Below, piece after piece: positions 18,472 through 30,094 of a stretch of 64,000 nt of DNA; position 1 is the stretch's first letter, and each line of letters opens with the position of its first letter. The notes beneath the pieces are model-generated. The model was not told where the DNA came from, did not search any database, and worked only from the letters and a program-made list of their open reading frames with translations. The DNA comes from Breznakia pachnodae (lineage in GTDB: Bacteria; Bacillota_I; Bacilli_A; Erysipelotrichales; Erysipelotrichaceae): contig NZ_JAUSUR010000002.1 of NCBI RefSeq assembly GCF_030814225.1, positions 124,001-188,000 of the forward strand, given 5' to 3'. Position numbers and translations under genes: made by a program.

Positions 18472-18804
18472 TTAGACTTCTTGAATAATATCAATTATTC
18501 TTGTAACTCGTTTCTTTAACTTCTTCTTAGGAATTGCTCCAAATCCTCCAGTGATTCCCATTTCCCCTAGGAATATTCCTGGTAATAAAGCAAACTTAAT
18601 CCAAGCTCCAAGAACAACTGTTCCTTCAAAGTATTCAACTTTTAAATACTCAGGTCCTGTTAAAATTCCATAACCTTTCTTAAAGACATCTTCCCCTTTA
18701 TAATTGGTTAATTTAAAACCTTCTTGGTCCATATAGTTTTGAACCTGTACTTCTAATTGTTCCTGATTTCCATCAAAAACAAACTCTTCTGTATATCTAG
18801 CCAT
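18472..18804 (-). CDS. Small conserved hypothetical protein
   Basis: 110 residues. The N-terminal half is acidic and soluble-looking (MARYTEEFVFDGNQEQ). A hydrophobic stretch (ALLPGIFLGEMGITGGFGA, ~72-90) is followed by a very basic segment KKKLKKR. GGAGGG lies upstream of 18804. Possibly membrane-associated. No family recognised. It is the last gene before a strong terminator and may be cotranscribed with the RNA-repair gene upstream (50-base gap). Confidence 0.65.
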   Translation of the reverse strand: MARYTEEFVFDGNQEQLEVQVQNYMDQEGFKLTNYKGEDVFKKGYGILTGPEYLKVEYFEGTVVLGAWIKFALLPGIFLGEMGITGGFGAIPKKKLKKRVTRIIDIIQEV

Positions 18805-18854
18805 GTATACCCTCCATTATATCTTCACTATTATACCAACTACATCACTGTAAA

Positions 18855-21065
18855 TCAATTTACAGTTTTAATATGTTCAAGATATCTTTTTCTTAAACTT
18901 ATAATATCTTCTTCTAAGACTTCATCGTCAAGTTCTGCAATAAATAAGAAGAATGATCTTGCATCTTCATCTAAGTTTTTTGGTGCTTTCTTATGCCTTA
19001 ACCATGTATCTTTTGCACCACGCATTCGCTTCCAATACTTATAGTATGCTAATTTCATTTTAAACATAAATCCTGAAGCATCTTCACAGACAAACCCTTC
19101 TATGTATTCTCCATCAAATTTATATTCTTTATCATCAATTACTCGATCATGAAATTCTTTGAATGATGCAAAGTCATCAAACACAAAACATACTTCTTTG
19201 AATCTGCATCCAATTCCTTTTGCACATGCTTTTCCTTGATTATTATCTTGTCGTTCAAATTCAAGTTTATTGTAGATACAATCAAGTAAAATAAGTTCTG
19301 GTTTATCATATTCAATCATATGTGTATCAAATGGTGGAGCGATTACTTCAAAGACTAATGTACAATTATGTTCTTTTGTATACTTCTTAATAAACTCAAC
19401 ATCATACATTCCACTATATAGTATCTTTTTAAACTCTACTGCAAAGTCTCCATCAAGTGAACCTTTCGTTCCTACAATTAAATCATCAGTTGCATCTAAG
19501 TAACTGACAAGTCCTAAATAACCATTATATTTATGATACAGGGTAAGTGGGAAGATTAACTTCTTTTCTAATGTAGATAATCTTGTTTCACTCACTTCTC
19601 CTGTATTCATAAATTTCTCATACCCACGCATGACTACTTCATTAGTTTTGGTATTGATGAATAATCCTCTAGCTTTCATTGTTAATGCATTCCATTTCTG
19701 TTTTGTGAAAGCTTCACGGGTAAAGTTAAATGCTGATATATCATTATCAAACACATTCTCACGAATGAATTTACTCTTTCTTAATTCATCAACAATACCA
19801 CCACTGCTTAAGTCAAAGTTATTGTTATCACGGGTTGTTGGTAATGAAGTCATTCCAAATACATTGTTCTTTACTTCAATACAATCAAATCCTGATTCAT
19901 CTAAAACTACTGCACGTAAATGTCCACCAAATTCTACTTCACCTTCTAAACAGAAGCATGATGTATTTACTTGAATATCACTTTTTTGAATATTACGATG
20001 TCCAAAAATCTGATAGATATTTTGGTCATTTTCAAATGCAGTACAAACTTCTATCATTTCTTCATAATTTCCTACTCCCTTAATTAACTGGTAAGTAGGT
20101 ACTTTATAAATATCTTTATCTAATACTTTAGAGATACCACCATGATCTACTAATACCGTTTTATCTCCGTATGTATAACTAGCTAACTGTAATAATGACT
20201 TACAGAATCCTTTAAGTTCTTTTCTAGAGAATGATTCTAAGTCTTTCATTGTATCTGTTTTGAATCCACGATTACGAATCTTGTGGATGTCATCATTTGC
20301 ATAATGAAGAATCCATTGTTCATGGTTTCCCTCTAAAAACAATAGATTAGGCCTTTGATAGTTTTGAAGAATCCACTTCATAACTTCTTTGTTTTGAATT
20401 CCTCTATCTAAATAATCACCACAAAAGATATAAAGTTCATCTTCTTTGATTACTCCATTACTGTAAGTATCAAAGTATTCCATTAATACATCATAACATC
20501 CATGGATATCGCCAATGTGATGAATCTTCTTATAGTTTGAAAAGTCTCTAGGTGCATACAGTTTTTCAATTTCTTCTTGATAAGTATCTGTACTAACAAT
20601 CTGAATTCCACCTGGCACTGCCTGTGTATCAAAACGTTTATACATACGATCAATTACATGTTCAGGCACATACTTATAATACTGTTCTCCATTCAATCGC
20701 ATTTCATTTTGTTTCTTTGCCTGTTCAATTGGGACATTACTCATATCTACTAACAGTACTCGATAACGATATTCTTCTGCCAGTTTCTTATAACGTTTGA
20801 TTTCTGAACTGGTTGATGCTGTTGCATCAATTACCGTAAAAATACCATCTGCCATTCTTTGTTCAAGAAGTTCATATAGTAATTTCCATGTTGATTTTTC
20901 CTTTTCTAAGGATACGATTTCTCTTCCCTCACTACTCAATACAATTCCATGATGCATCAGTCGAATGTCATCTGGACATAAGGTATAAGGTTCTAATTGG
21001 TGTTTTCTAATGAATGTACTTTTCCCACATCCTGGCGCACCACGCATAATAACTAAAATTCTCAT
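18855..21065 (-). CDS. Trifunctional polynucleotide kinase - phosphatase - RNA ligase
   Basis: 736 residues in three modules. (1) Residues 1-~165 form a P-loop 5'-kinase, with GAPGCGKST at 9-17. (2) Residues ~180-400 form a calcineurin-type metallophosphatase, with GDIHG 185-189, GDYLDRG 216-222, GNHE 246-249 and HGG 308-310. (3) Residues ~430-736 form a T4-Rnl1-like nucleotidyltransferase, with RG 466-467, the KYNG motif at 512-515 (adenylated Lys512), FE near 572-573, EGFV 656-659 and the motif V lysines 669/671. Together these could heal and seal broken RNA: phosphorylate 5'-OH, remove 2',3'-phosphate, ligate. It resembles bacterial Pnkp in domain order, but no Hen1 methyltransferase or ligase-partner gene is adjacent. 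Confidence 0.85.
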   Translation of the reverse strand: MRILVIMRGAPGCGKSTFIRKHQLEPYTLCPDDIRLMHHGIVLSSEGREIVSLEKEKSTWKLLYELLEQRMADGIFTVIDATASTSSEIKRYKKLAEEYRYRVLLVDMSNVPIEQAKKQNEMRLNGEQYYKYVPEHVIDRMYKRFDTQAVPGGIQIVSTDTYQEEIEKLYAPRDFSNYKKIHHIGDIHGCYDVLMEYFDTYSNGVIKEDELYIFCGDYLDRGIQNKEVMKWILQNYQRPNLLFLEGNHEQWILHYANDDIHKIRNRGFKTDTMKDLESFSRKELKGFCKSLLQLASYTYGDKTVLVDHGGISKVLDKDIYKVPTYQLIKGVGNYEEMIEVCTAFENDQNIYQIFGHRNIQKSDIQVNTSCFCLEGEVEFGGHLRAVVLDESGFDCIEVKNNVFGMTSLPTTRDNNNFDLSSGGIVDELRKSKFIRENVFDNDISAFNFTREAFTKQKWNALTMKARGLFINTKTNEVVMRGYEKFMNTGEVSETRLSTLEKKLIFPLTLYHKYNGYLGLVSYLDATDDLIVGTKGSLDGDFAVEFKKILYSGMYDVEFIKKYTKEHNCTLVFEVIAPPFDTHMIEYDKPELILLDCIYNKLEFERQDNNQGKACAKGIGCRFKEVCFVFDDFASFKEFHDRVIDDKEYKFDGEYIEGFVCEDASGFMFKMKLAYYKYWKRMRGAKDTWLRHKKAPKNLDEDARSFFLFIAELDDEVLEEDIISLRKRYLEHIKTVN

Positions 21066-21104
21066 ATTCTATTCCCCTCGCTGATTTTAGTATACATTAT
21101 TCGA

Positions 21105-21134
21105 CAAAAAAACACGAGTATGAATTACCCGTGT
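21105..21134 (-). terminator. Terminator of the pur operon
   Basis: Stem ACACGGGTA / TACTCGTGT (one G-T pair) followed on the minus strand by seven Ts, 8 bases after the purH stop. Confidence 0.85.
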
Positions 21135-21142
21135 CTCTTGTA

Positions 21143-22672
21143 TTAATGTTTGAAATGACGTACGCCTGTGTACACCATTGCGATGTTATGTTCATCACAT
21201 ACATCGATTGACAACTGATCCTTAATCGAACCACCTGGTTGAATAATTGCAGTAACTCCTGCAGCAACTGCTGATTCTACTGTATCCGGCATTGGGAAGT
21301 AAGCATCACTGCTCATTACACTTCCTTTTGCTTTTTCTCCAGCTTGTTCAAGAGCAATCTTTGCAGCACCAACACGATTCATCTGTCCAGCACCTACTCC
21401 GATTGTCATATTGTCTTTTACTAAAACAATGGCATTACTTTTAACATGTTTTACTACTTTCCACGCAAATAGTAATTGTTCAAGTTCTTCTTTGGTTGGT
21501 TTTCTCTTTGTAGGGAATGTAAGTTCCTCTTCGCTAATCTTTTTAAGATCCATATCCTGTACTAATAAACCATCGTTTACGTTTGTTACTTTTAGTTTTG
21601 AGTTTACTGCTAAACTAGTATCTAATTGTAATAAACGAATGTTTTTCTTTTGACTTAATATTTCAAATGCTTTATCACTGAATTTTGGGGCAATAATGAT
21701 TTCCAAGAAAATCTTAGATAACTTTTCTGCAGTTACTTCTTCTACTTCACCATTGAAGGCCACAATACCACCAAAGATTGATGTAGAGTCTGCTTCATAA
21801 GCTTTATCCCAAGCTTGGTCAATCGTTGCTCCAATTCCTACTCCACATGGGTTCATATGTTTCATACCAACTGCACATGGTTCATCAAAGTCTTTTAATA
21901 CTTCAATACAAGCATTTGCATCTTGAATATTGTTGTAAGATAATTCTTTACCATGTAGTTGTTTTGCATTCGCAATTGAATATTTAGGATCTGCTGATTT
22001 ATAGAAAGCAGCATCCTGATGAGGGTTTTCCCCATAACGTAAATCTTGTACTTTATCATAAGTAACCGTAAATGTTTCAGGGAATTTCTCTCCTGTTTTT
22101 TCAGTTAAATATTGCGCAATAATTGCATCATAACTTGCTGTATGACGGAATACTTTCGCAGCAAGATATTCTCTAGTAATTGGACAAGTTTCTCCATTTT
22201 CTTTTAGTTCCTTGATGACTGGTTCATAATCTTTAGGATCTACTAAAACTGGAATAAACTTGTAGTTCTTCGATGCACTACGAAGCATACTTGGACCACC
22301 AATATCGATGTTCTCAATAATTTCTTCATGTGTTACTCCATCTTTCATAAGCGTTTGCTTAAATGGATATAAGTTTACACATACAAGATCAATATACTGA
22401 ATATTCAAATCTTCTAATTGTTTTACATGATTAGGATTGTCACGAACACAAAGCAGAGCTCCGTGTACATTTGGATGTAATGTCTTTACCCTACCATCCA
22501 TAATTTCAGGAAAGTTGGTAACTTCACTAATTCCAATTGTTGCAATTCCATTTTCATCTAATGTCTTCTTTGTTCCCCCTGTAGAGATGATTTCGTATCC
22601 TAAGCCTACTAATTCTTTTGCGAATTCTACGATTCCATCTTTATCGGAAACACTAATCAATGCTCTTTTCAT
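21143..22672 (-). CDS. purH: Bifunctional AICAR transformylase / IMP cyclohydrolase
   Basis: 509 residues, full family length. The N-terminal IMP cyclohydrolase begins [21 protein letters not shown] and includes the STGGT loop. The transformylase half contains [15 protein letters not shown] [12 protein letters not shown] and KHMNPCG. It catalyses the last two steps of IMP synthesis. Last gene of the operon, overlapping purN by 20 bases, and followed by a terminator. Confidence 0.97.
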   Translation of the reverse strand: MKRALISVSDKDGIVEFAKELVGLGYEIISTGGTKKTLDENGIATIGISEVTNFPEIMDGRVKTLHPNVHGALLCVRDNPNHVKQLEDLNIQYIDLVCVNLYPFKQTLMKDGVTHEEIIENIDIGGPSMLRSASKNYKFIPVLVDPKDYEPVIKELKENGETCPITREYLAAKVFRHTASYDAIIAQYLTEKTGEKFPETFTVTYDKVQDLRYGENPHQDAAFYKSADPKYSIANAKQLHGKELSYNNIQDANACIEVLKDFDEPCAVGMKHMNPCGVGIGATIDQAWDKAYEADSTSIFGGIVAFNGEVEEVTAEKLSKIFLEIIIAPKFSDKAFEILSQKKNIRLLQLDTSLAVNSKLKVTNVNDGLLVQDMDLKKISEEELTFPTKRKPTKEELEQLLFAWKVVKHVKSNAIVLVKDNMTIGVGAGQMNRVGAAKIALEQAGEKAKGSVMSSDAYFPMPDTVESAVAAGVTAIIQPGGSIKDQLSIDVCDEHNIAMVYTGVRHFKH

Positions 22673-23234
22673 GATTTACCTCCTTGCATACATTTTCTAA
22701 TACAACTGGAAACATTTTGTATTCCAGTTCATGTATCTTCTCTTCAAATTCATCAAGCGACCACGTTGGCTCAATAACCACCTTCTCCTGATGAATAATC
22801 TCTCCTGTGTCAATTCCTTCATCCACATAGTGAATCGTCACTCCACTGTACTCAGCCTTTGCCTCATAGGCATCCTGAATACTGTGAGCACCTGGAAATG
22901 CAGGCAGATATGCAGGATGTAAATTGATAATGCGATTTGCATAATTGGTTAATAATACATTACCAATAAAACGCATATATCCTGCTAATGCAATTAAATC
23001 AATTTCATACTTTTTCAAGTATTCTACAATCTTTTCTTCATATTCCTTTTTTGATGAAAAGGCTTTTGGGTTCACATATACATAAGGAACTCCAAGTTTT
23101 AATGCACGCGTAATTGCATATGCATTTTCTTTGTCTACAATCAGCAGACAGATGTTGGTATGTTCATAATCTTTACTTACCAGGTTTTCGAAATTGGTTC
23201 CACTACCTGAAGCAAAGACTGCAACATTTACCAT
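22653..23234 (-). CDS. purN: Phosphoribosylglycinamide formyltransferase
   Basis: 193 residues. Begins [17 protein letters not shown] and carries the catalytic Asn-His-Asp set ([12 protein letters not shown], then YVDEGIDTG). It uses 10-formyl-THF to formylate GAR in step 3 of the pathway. It overlaps purM and purH. Confidence 0.96.
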   Translation of the reverse strand: MVNVAVFASGSGTNFENLVSKDYEHTNICLLIVDKENAYAITRALKLGVPYVYVNPKAFSSKKEYEEKIVEYLKKYEIDLIALAGYMRFIGNVLLTNYANRIINLHPAYLPAFPGAHSIQDAYEAKAEYSGVTIHYVDEGIDTGEIIHQEKVVIEPTWSLDEFEEKIHELEYKMFPVVLENVCKEVNHEKSID

Positions 23235-24256
23235 GTCAGTTCAACCTCACCTGAGTTTGTAACTTCACCAATTACATATGCTTTTTCATCAATATCATTT
23301 AACAGCGACAATGTCTTATCAACATCCGCTTTATCTATAGCTAATACAAATCCAATTCCCATATTAAACACATTAAACATTTCTTTTTCTTCCATATTTC
23401 CTGTCGACTTTAATAAATCAAATATTCTCGGTCTTGGGAAAGATGTAACATCGATTTTCACACCTAAACCATCTTTCAGCATTCTAGGTACATTTTCATA
23501 GAATCCACCACCAGTGATGTGTGACATTCCTTTGATTTGTACATGTTCCAACAGATGCTTAATTGCTTTTACATAAATTCTAGTAGGCGTTAACAACACT
23601 TCCCCAAGTGGTTTGTCAAAGTCCTCATATGTTTTATGAATATCTAGATGTGCATCTTTTAATAATATTTTACGAATTAGTGAGAAACCATTTGAATGAA
23701 CTCCTGATGAAGGTAATCCAACCAATACCTGACCCTCGCCAATTGTAGAACCATCTAACAATTTACTCTTTTCAACTGCCCCTACACAGAAACCAGCAAC
23801 ATCATAGTGATCAGCACTATACATATCTGGCATTTCAGCAGTTTCTCCACCAATCAGTGCACATTCACTTAATTCACACCCATCAGCTACACCCTTAACA
23901 ATCTGTTCGATTTGTTTTGGGTTGTTTTTGCCTACTGCAAGATAATCCAAGAAGAATATTGGCATTGCCCCTTGCACAAGAACGTCATTCACACACATTG
24001 CAACTGCATCGATACCAATGGTATCGTGCTTGTCAGCAGCAAATGCAATCATCAGTTTGGTCCCTACACCATCCGTTCCTGACACTAATACTGGTTCTTT
24101 CATTCCTAATACACTTAAGTCAAACATTCCACCAAAGGCACCGATAGAATCCTGAGCACCTTTAATTTTCGTTCTTGCTACATGTGACTTAATCAATTGT
24201 ACGGATTCATAACCTGCTTCTAAATCTACACCAGCCTCACGATACTTATCGCTCAT
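23228..24256 (-). CDS. purM: AIR synthetase (FGAM cyclo-ligase)
   Basis: 342 residues, typical length. Motifs include [18 protein letters not shown] and [11 protein letters not shown] of the PurM ATP-binding fold. It closes the imidazole ring of AIR. It overlaps purF by 11 bases and purN by 7, pointing to translational coupling. Confidence 0.97.
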   Translation of the reverse strand: MSDKYREAGVDLEAGYESVQLIKSHVARTKIKGAQDSIGAFGGMFDLSVLGMKEPVLVSGTDGVGTKLMIAFAADKHDTIGIDAVAMCVNDVLVQGAMPIFFLDYLAVGKNNPKQIEQIVKGVADGCELSECALIGGETAEMPDMYSADHYDVAGFCVGAVEKSKLLDGSTIGEGQVLVGLPSSGVHSNGFSLIRKILLKDAHLDIHKTYEDFDKPLGEVLLTPTRIYVKAIKHLLEHVQIKGMSHITGGGFYENVPRMLKDGLGVKIDVTSFPRPRIFDLLKSTGNMEEKEMFNVFNMGIGFVLAIDKADVDKTLSLLNDIDEKAYVIGEVTNSGEVELTW

Positions 24257-25676
24257 TTTCTATTTCCTCCTTCAGTTGTACTCCTAAGTTAAATAAATCA
24301 GTAGGATATACTCCATTGAAACATGCAACACAAAGGTTTTCGGTTTCAAATGCTTCCATCATTTTATCTACTTCTAAAAATTTCAGTGAATCAGCAATAA
24401 TGAAATCTCTAACTTCTTCATTGTTTTTTCTGGCACTAATTAATTCCTTACGACTAGATGTATCTACACCATAGAAGCAAGGGTGCGTAATTGCTGGTGA
24501 ACCAATACGAACATGTACTTCCGTTGCACCTGCATCTTTTAATAACTGTACAATACGTTTACTTGTAGTTCCACGCACAATACTGTCATCAACTAAGATA
24601 ATTCGTTTTCCCTTAACAATATCACGCACTGCACTTAACTTCATACGTACACCACGTTCTCTTTGGGCTTGGGTTGGTTGAATAAAGGTTCTACCTACAT
24701 AACGGTTTTTAATTAACCCTAATTCGTATGGAAGACCACTTTCTTCTGCATAACCCATTGCAGCACTTAAACTTGAATCTGGAACTCCAACAACGATATC
24801 AGCTTCAACATCACCTGCTTCTTTGTCGATTTTCGCTAACATTCTTCCTGACAACTTACGTGCCGTATGAACATTGATTCCATCAATACTACTATCTGGA
24901 CGTGAGAAATAGATATACTCCATTGCACACATCTTTAACTGTGTTTTTTCTGCATATTGAATATGCTGTATTCCATTGTAATCAATCTTTAATAATTCCC
25001 CAGGTAATACATCAAATTCTTCTCTACCATTTACGATATCAAAGGCACATGATTCACTACTTACCACATAACCATTATCAACTTTCGCAACACTTAGTGG
25101 ACGAAGTCCATTGTGATCACGTACTGCATACATTTCATTTTCACGCATTACCACAAAGGCAAATGCACCTTCCAAATGAAGTACGGCTTTTCTGATTTTC
25201 TCTACGAAATCACCTTGTTCACGTTGAATCAAGTGACCAATAATTTCCGAATCACTCGTCCCTTGGAAAATACTCCCATTGTTTTCCATCTCTTCACGTA
25301 ACTCTTTCGCATTTACAATATTACCATTGTGCGATACCGCAAAGTCACCTTTGTGAGAACGAACCATGATTGGCTGAATATTTTCAATTTCATTACCACC
25401 AGCAGTAGAATAACGAACATGTCCTACTGCATGTACTCCCTTTAACTCTTTAATAACACGGTTGTTAAATGTTTCAGTCAGCAGTCCTCTACCTTTGATA
25501 CATTTAATTTCTTTTTTGTTACTAGTTGCAATACCACTCGCTTCCTGACCACGGTGTTGTAGCGCATGAAGACCGAAATACGTAAGAGAGGCAGCATCTT
25601 TGACATTGAATACCCCAAAGACACCACATTCTTCATTGATTTTACCTGTTAAGAAATAATCCTTTTCAAATAGCAT
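24246..25676 (-). CDS. purF: Amidophosphoribosyltransferase
   Basis: 476 residues. A 16-residue propeptide precedes Cys17 ([11 protein letters not shown]), the N-terminal nucleophile of the glutaminase domain exposed by processing. The phosphoribosyltransferase half carries the PRPP loop [16 protein letters not shown]. First committed step from PRPP and glutamine. The [17 protein letters not shown] segment is also typical. Confidence 0.97.
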   Translation of the reverse strand: MLFEKDYFLTGKINEECGVFGVFNVKDAASLTYFGLHALQHRGQEASGIATSNKKEIKCIKGRGLLTETFNNRVIKELKGVHAVGHVRYSTAGGNEIENIQPIMVRSHKGDFAVSHNGNIVNAKELREEMENNGSIFQGTSDSEIIGHLIQREQGDFVEKIRKAVLHLEGAFAFVVMRENEMYAVRDHNGLRPLSVAKVDNGYVVSSESCAFDIVNGREEFDVLPGELLKIDYNGIQHIQYAEKTQLKMCAMEYIYFSRPDSSIDGINVHTARKLSGRMLAKIDKEAGDVEADIVVGVPDSSLSAAMGYAEESGLPYELGLIKNRYVGRTFIQPTQAQRERGVRMKLSAVRDIVKGKRIILVDDSIVRGTTSKRIVQLLKDAGATEVHVRIGSPAITHPCFYGVDTSSRKELISARKNNEEVRDFIIADSLKFLEVDKMMEAFETENLCVACFNGVYPTDLFNLGVQLKEEIENER

Positions 25677-25678
25677 TC

Positions 25679-26386
25679 TTAATCCTCTTTCTTTTCTAGT
25701 CGAGCAAAGATTTCTTCATATGCTTCTTCCACATTTCCCATATCCCTACGGAAGCGATCCTTGTCTAGTTTTTCGTTAGTTTCTTTATCCCATAAACGAC
25801 ATGTATCAGGTGAGATTTCATCTGCCAGTATAATTTCTCCATCACTTGTTTTACCAAACTCAACTTTGAAATCAATCAGACGAATTCCCATATGATCCCA
25901 CATCTCAATCATTAATTCATTAATCTTCTTTACTTGTGCATACATTTCATCCAACTCTTCACGAGTTGCCAAACCAAATGCAATTGCATGATAATCATTG
26001 ATAAGTGGATCACCAAGATTATCATCTTTCCAACATATTTCAAATATTGGTTCTTTTACTTCTGTTCCTTCATCAATATGATATGCTTTCGCTGCACTTC
26101 CAGCGATTACATTACGAACGATAACCTCAAGAGGTAGAATGTCAACTTTGCGGCATAACTGATCTCTCTCATTTATAGTTTTAATCAAATGAGTTTTAAT
26201 TCCATGTTTCATTAAATACTTATAAATTAATGTAGTAATCTTATTATTTAAGACTCCCTTATTCTCTATAGTTCCTTTTTTCTCTCCATTACCAGCTGTA
26301 GCATCATCCTTGTAATGTACAATAATTTCTTCTGGATTTTCTGTTTCAAATATTTGTTTTGCTTTGCCTTCGTATAACATTCTCAT
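25679..26386 (-). CDS. purC: SAICAR synthetase
   Basis: 235 residues, the standard length. Begins [13 protein letters not shown] and holds [22 protein letters not shown] and [13 protein letters not shown]. It joins aspartate to CAIR. GAGGTAAAG is correctly spaced before ATG 26386. The gap to purF is 2 bases. Confidence 0.97.
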   Translation of the reverse strand: MRMLYEGKAKQIFETENPEEIIVHYKDDATAGNGEKKGTIENKGVLNNKITTLIYKYLMKHGIKTHLIKTINERDQLCRKVDILPLEVIVRNVIAGSAAKAYHIDEGTEVKEPIFEICWKDDNLGDPLINDYHAIAFGLATREELDEMYAQVKKINELMIEMWDHMGIRLIDFKVEFGKTSDGEIILADEISPDTCRLWDKETNEKLDKDRFRRDMGNVEEAYEEIFARLEKKED

Positions 26387-26401
26387 AATCTTTACCTCAC
26401 T

Positions 26402-29400
26402 TTATTTTTTGAAATACTCAATACCATTTTTGAATATGTTCTGTTCCTTTTCACCATAGATGTTTTTAAACAGACCATCTTCATAACGTTCACTATGTCC
26501 CATTTTACCAAAAATACGTCCATCAGCACTTGTGATACCTTCAATAGCATAACTACTTCCATTTAGGTTATAGGTACCATTCATTGTTGGATCACCATTC
26601 AAATCTACATACTGTGTAGCAACCTGACCATTTTCAAATAATGCATTTGCTTCTTCATCACTGATGACAAATTTACCTTCACCATGTGAAATGGCAATAC
26701 TATGAACATCATCAGTTTTAAAACTACTCAACCAAGGTGACTTATTAGAAGTAACCTTCGTTGAAGCAATATGCGATACATGTCGGTTGATATCATTTCT
26801 GAATAACGTTGGTGATGATTCATCTAATTTACTAATGTCACCATATGGTAATAAACCTGATTTAATTAATGCCTGGAATCCATTACAGATACCCAAGATT
26901 AATCCATCATTTGCCAGCAATGTCTGAACTGCTGCATTTACTTGTTCATTACTCAGTACATTGGCAATAAACTTACCACTACCATCTGGCTCATCTCCAC
27001 TACTGAATCCACCAGGAATCATCAGAATTTGTGCATTAGCGATTTTATCGCTTAATTCACGTAATGATTTCTTTGTATCTTCTACACTCAGGTTATTGAA
27101 TACATAAATCTCTGCATCTCCACCTGCGCGATCGAATGCCTGCTTACAATCATATTCACAATTATTTCCTGGGAAAACAGGAATAATAACTTTTGGTTTA
27201 TCAACTTTTTGTTTTGGTTCTACTTGTTTATCTGCATTGTACACTGGTGTATCAATTACTTTTTTATCTGCATCAATCACTGGTGCATAGATATCTTTGT
27301 AACGTTCTTCCCATGCGTCAATCGCATCATCCATCATAACTGCATCATCATTAATGAAGATTTCGTTATTGTCTGTCGTTTTACCAATTAGGATAAAGTT
27401 ATCAGCACTAATCTCCTGCGTACTTTCAACAATTAAACTACCGATTGACAATTCATATACATCTTCATGCGTTTCCACGTGGGCACCAATCTTATTACCA
27501 AAACTCATTTTGGCAACACTCTCAGCTACTCCACCAAACTTGACAGTTGAAGCAGAAACAATTGTTTTCGCATCTACTAACTCTTTTACTTTCGTAAAGT
27601 TGTTACGTAGTACTTCATAATTCGGTGCATCATCCAGATGTCTTTCATGCTTTACATAGTAGATATAATTTCCAGGTTTCTTAAATTCACTAGAAATAAT
27701 ATTATCAACATTTTCCGTTGTTACTGCAAAGGTAATCAAAGTTGGAGGAACATGAATATCTTTGTATGTTCCACTCATACTATCTTTACCACCAATTGCA
27801 GGGGTTTTAAATTCATATTGTGCTTCCACAAGTCCAAGTAATGCCTGTGCTGGTTTTCCCCAAGCCTTTGGATCCTGATTCAAACGTTCGAAGTATTCCT
27901 GACAAGATAGTCTTGCTGACTCATAACTTGCACCAACGGCAACTAAACGAGCCAATGCTTCAACTACACTATACGCTCCTCCTAAGTACGGTGAGTACGC
28001 ACTTAGTTTTGGATGATATCCATAGCTAAGAACACTTGTTGTTTTGGTATGTCCAAATACAGCCACCTTCTGAACACTTGCTTCACTCTCAGTCAATTGA
28101 TACTTACCACCAAATGGCATCAGTACGGTTGACTTTCCAATTGTCGCATCAAACATTTCAACTAATCCACGTTGTGATGCCACATTGTCTTGTTTTAAGT
28201 TTTCCAAGATATGTTCTTTTTTAACTGTAAACGGATTTACATATTCTTCACTGTAATCACAAATGGTAACTGCCTGGCTTTGAGTAACTCCATTGGTGTC
28301 TAGGAAGTCTCTAGAGATATCTACAATTGTTTCTCCCTTAAACTTCATTACCAGACGATTGTCATCACTTACCTCTGCAACTACATAAGTGTTTAAGTTT
28401 TCTTCATATGCATATTTTTTAAATTCTTCATAATCCTTTGGATCAATTACACAAGCCATACGTTCTTGTGATTCACTAATTGCCAACTCGGTACCATTTA
28501 ATCCAGCATACTTTGTTGGAACTTTATCTAAGTCAATGTGAATACCATCGGCCAATTCACCAATCGCAACACTAACACCACCTGCTCCAAAGTCATTTGC
28601 CTTTTTAATCAAACGTGTACAGTCAGGATTACGGAACAGACGTTGTAACTTACGTTCAATTGGTGCATTCCCTTTTTGAACTTCACTTGAACATTTAGTC
28701 AGTGATGTTTCATTGTGTTCCTTACTGGAACCAGTTGCTCCACCAATCCCATCCCTTCCTGTATCTCCACCTAGAAGTACGACGATATCGTTTGCTTCCG
28801 GATGCTTTCTAACTACATTCGCTTTCGGTGCTGCACCTACCACAGCTCCAACTTCCATTCGTTTTGCCACATACCCTTCATCATAAATCTCTTTGACATA
28901 AGTAGTAGCCAAACCAATCTGGTTACCATATGATGCATATCCTTGCGCTGCGGTTTTTGAAATTACGCGTTGTGGTAATTTATTTGGCAGGGTATCTTTT
29001 AAATCTTTAGTGATATCTCCTGCACCAGTAATACGCATTGCCTGATATACATAACTTCTTCCAGATAATGGATCACGAATCGCTCCACCAATACATGTAC
29101 TCGCCCCACCAAATGGTTCGATTTCTGTAGGGTGATTATGCGTTTCATTTTTAAACATCAATAAGTAATCTTCTTGTTTACCATCCACATCCACTTTGAT
29201 TTCAATGCTGCATGCATTAATTTCATCCGTGATTTCCATGTCATCCAGTAAACCAATTTTACGTAAATATTTTCCACCAATTGTTGCCATGTTCATTAGC
29301 GTAATTGGTTTATCCTTTTTATTTGCTTCCTGATTTAGTTTTAGGAACAGTTCATATGCTTCCTGAATCTTTTGTGAGAATTTACCTTTTTCAATTACGA

Positions 29401-30094
29401 TAGAATTCAACACTGTTTCAAATGTTGTATGACGACAGTGATCTGACCAATACGTATCCAACACCTTAATTTCGGTAATCGTTGGATCACGATCTTCATC
29501 CCTGAAGTATTTTTGAATAAACAGAATATCTTCAGCACTCATTGCCAGGGATTCATTTACTCTATATTCTTCTACTTCTTTTGGATTCCAGTTAATAAAT
29601 CCATTTACGGTTTCCACTGGTTCAATCGTTACATCTTCATCATTCTCTAAAACACTTAAATCTTTTTCTCTCATCTCTACTGGATTAATCAGATAGCCTT
29701 TGATCGTGTCTAACTCATCTTTAGAAATGTTACCTTCTAATACAACTATTTTTCCACTCTTCACAACCACATCTTCTTTACTATTCAATAGCATCAGACA
29801 CGCTTGTGCACTATCACTTCTTTGATCATATTGACCTGGAAGACTTTCAAATGCAATGTATGTTTTTCCAGTCAAATCAAGTTCTTCATATACATTATCA
29901 GTTACCACTTCTGAAAGAACTTTTGTTTTCAGTAAATGGATATCCTGATCATCTGCATTGAAGACATCATATACATTATAGAGAACTACATGTTTTACAC
30001 TATCAATCCCAAGGTTATGATTAAGTTCCTTGTTTAAGGAAAGTGCCTCTACATTATATTCTTCTTTCTTGCTTACAAATAATCGTTTATTCAT
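26402..30094 (-). CDS. purL: FGAM synthase, fused PurL-PurQ type
   Basis: 1230 residues: a single-chain enzyme with the synthetase (PurL) region and a C-terminal glutaminase (PurQ-like) domain from about residue 995. Synthetase motifs include HNHPTEIEPFGGASTCIGG and GGDTGRDGIGGATGSS. The amidotransferase shows FPGNNCEYDC, IPGGFSSGDEPDGSGK and the nucleophile Cys in ILGICNGFQ. This differs from the three-protein PurS/PurQ/PurL of Bacillus subtilis. The start codon overlaps the purE stop (TAATG). Confidence 0.96.
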   Translation of the reverse strand: MNKRLFVSKKEEYNVEALSLNKELNHNLGIDSVKHVVLYNVYDVFNADDQDIHLLKTKVLSEVVTDNVYEELDLTGKTYIAFESLPGQYDQRSDSAQACLMLLNSKEDVVVKSGKIVVLEGNISKDELDTIKGYLINPVEMREKDLSVLENDEDVTIEPVETVNGFINWNPKEVEEYRVNESLAMSAEDILFIQKYFRDEDRDPTITEIKVLDTYWSDHCRHTTFETVLNSIVIEKGKFSQKIQEAYELFLKLNQEANKKDKPITLMNMATIGGKYLRKIGLLDDMEITDEINACSIEIKVDVDGKQEDYLLMFKNETHNHPTEIEPFGGASTCIGGAIRDPLSGRSYVYQAMRITGAGDITKDLKDTLPNKLPQRVISKTAAQGYASYGNQIGLATTYVKEIYDEGYVAKRMEVGAVVGAAPKANVVRKHPEANDIVVLLGGDTGRDGIGGATGSSKEHNETSLTKCSSEVQKGNAPIERKLQRLFRNPDCTRLIKKANDFGAGGVSVAIGELADGIHIDLDKVPTKYAGLNGTELAISESQERMACVIDPKDYEEFKKYAYEENLNTYVVAEVSDDNRLVMKFKGETIVDISRDFLDTNGVTQSQAVTICDYSEEYVNPFTVKKEHILENLKQDNVASQRGLVEMFDATIGKSTVLMPFGGKYQLTESEASVQKVAVFGHTKTTSVLSYGYHPKLSAYSPYLGGAYSVVEALARLVAVGASYESARLSCQEYFERLNQDPKAWGKPAQALLGLVEAQYEFKTPAIGGKDSMSGTYKDIHVPPTLITFAVTTENVDNIISSEFKKPGNYIYYVKHERHLDDAPNYEVLRNNFTKVKELVDAKTIVSASTVKFGGVAESVAKMSFGNKIGAHVETHEDVYELSIGSLIVESTQEISADNFILIGKTTDNNEIFINDDAVMMDDAIDAWEERYKDIYAPVIDADKKVIDTPVYNADKQVEPKQKVDKPKVIIPVFPGNNCEYDCKQAFDRAGGDAEIYVFNNLSVEDTKKSLRELSDKIANAQILMIPGGFSSGDEPDGSGKFIANVLSNEQVNAAVQTLLANDGLILGICNGFQALIKSGLLPYGDISKLDESSPTLFRNDINRHVSHIASTKVTSNKSPWLSSFKTDDVHSIAISHGEGKFVISDEEANALFENGQVATQYVDLNGDPTMNGTYNLNGSSYAIEGITSADGRIFGKMGHSERYEDGLFKNIYGEKEQNIFKNGIEYFKK

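Noticed and set aside
24902..25195. His-rich plus-strand ORF opposite purF
   Set aside because: It is a shadow of purF, which has full family motifs; no ribosome site.
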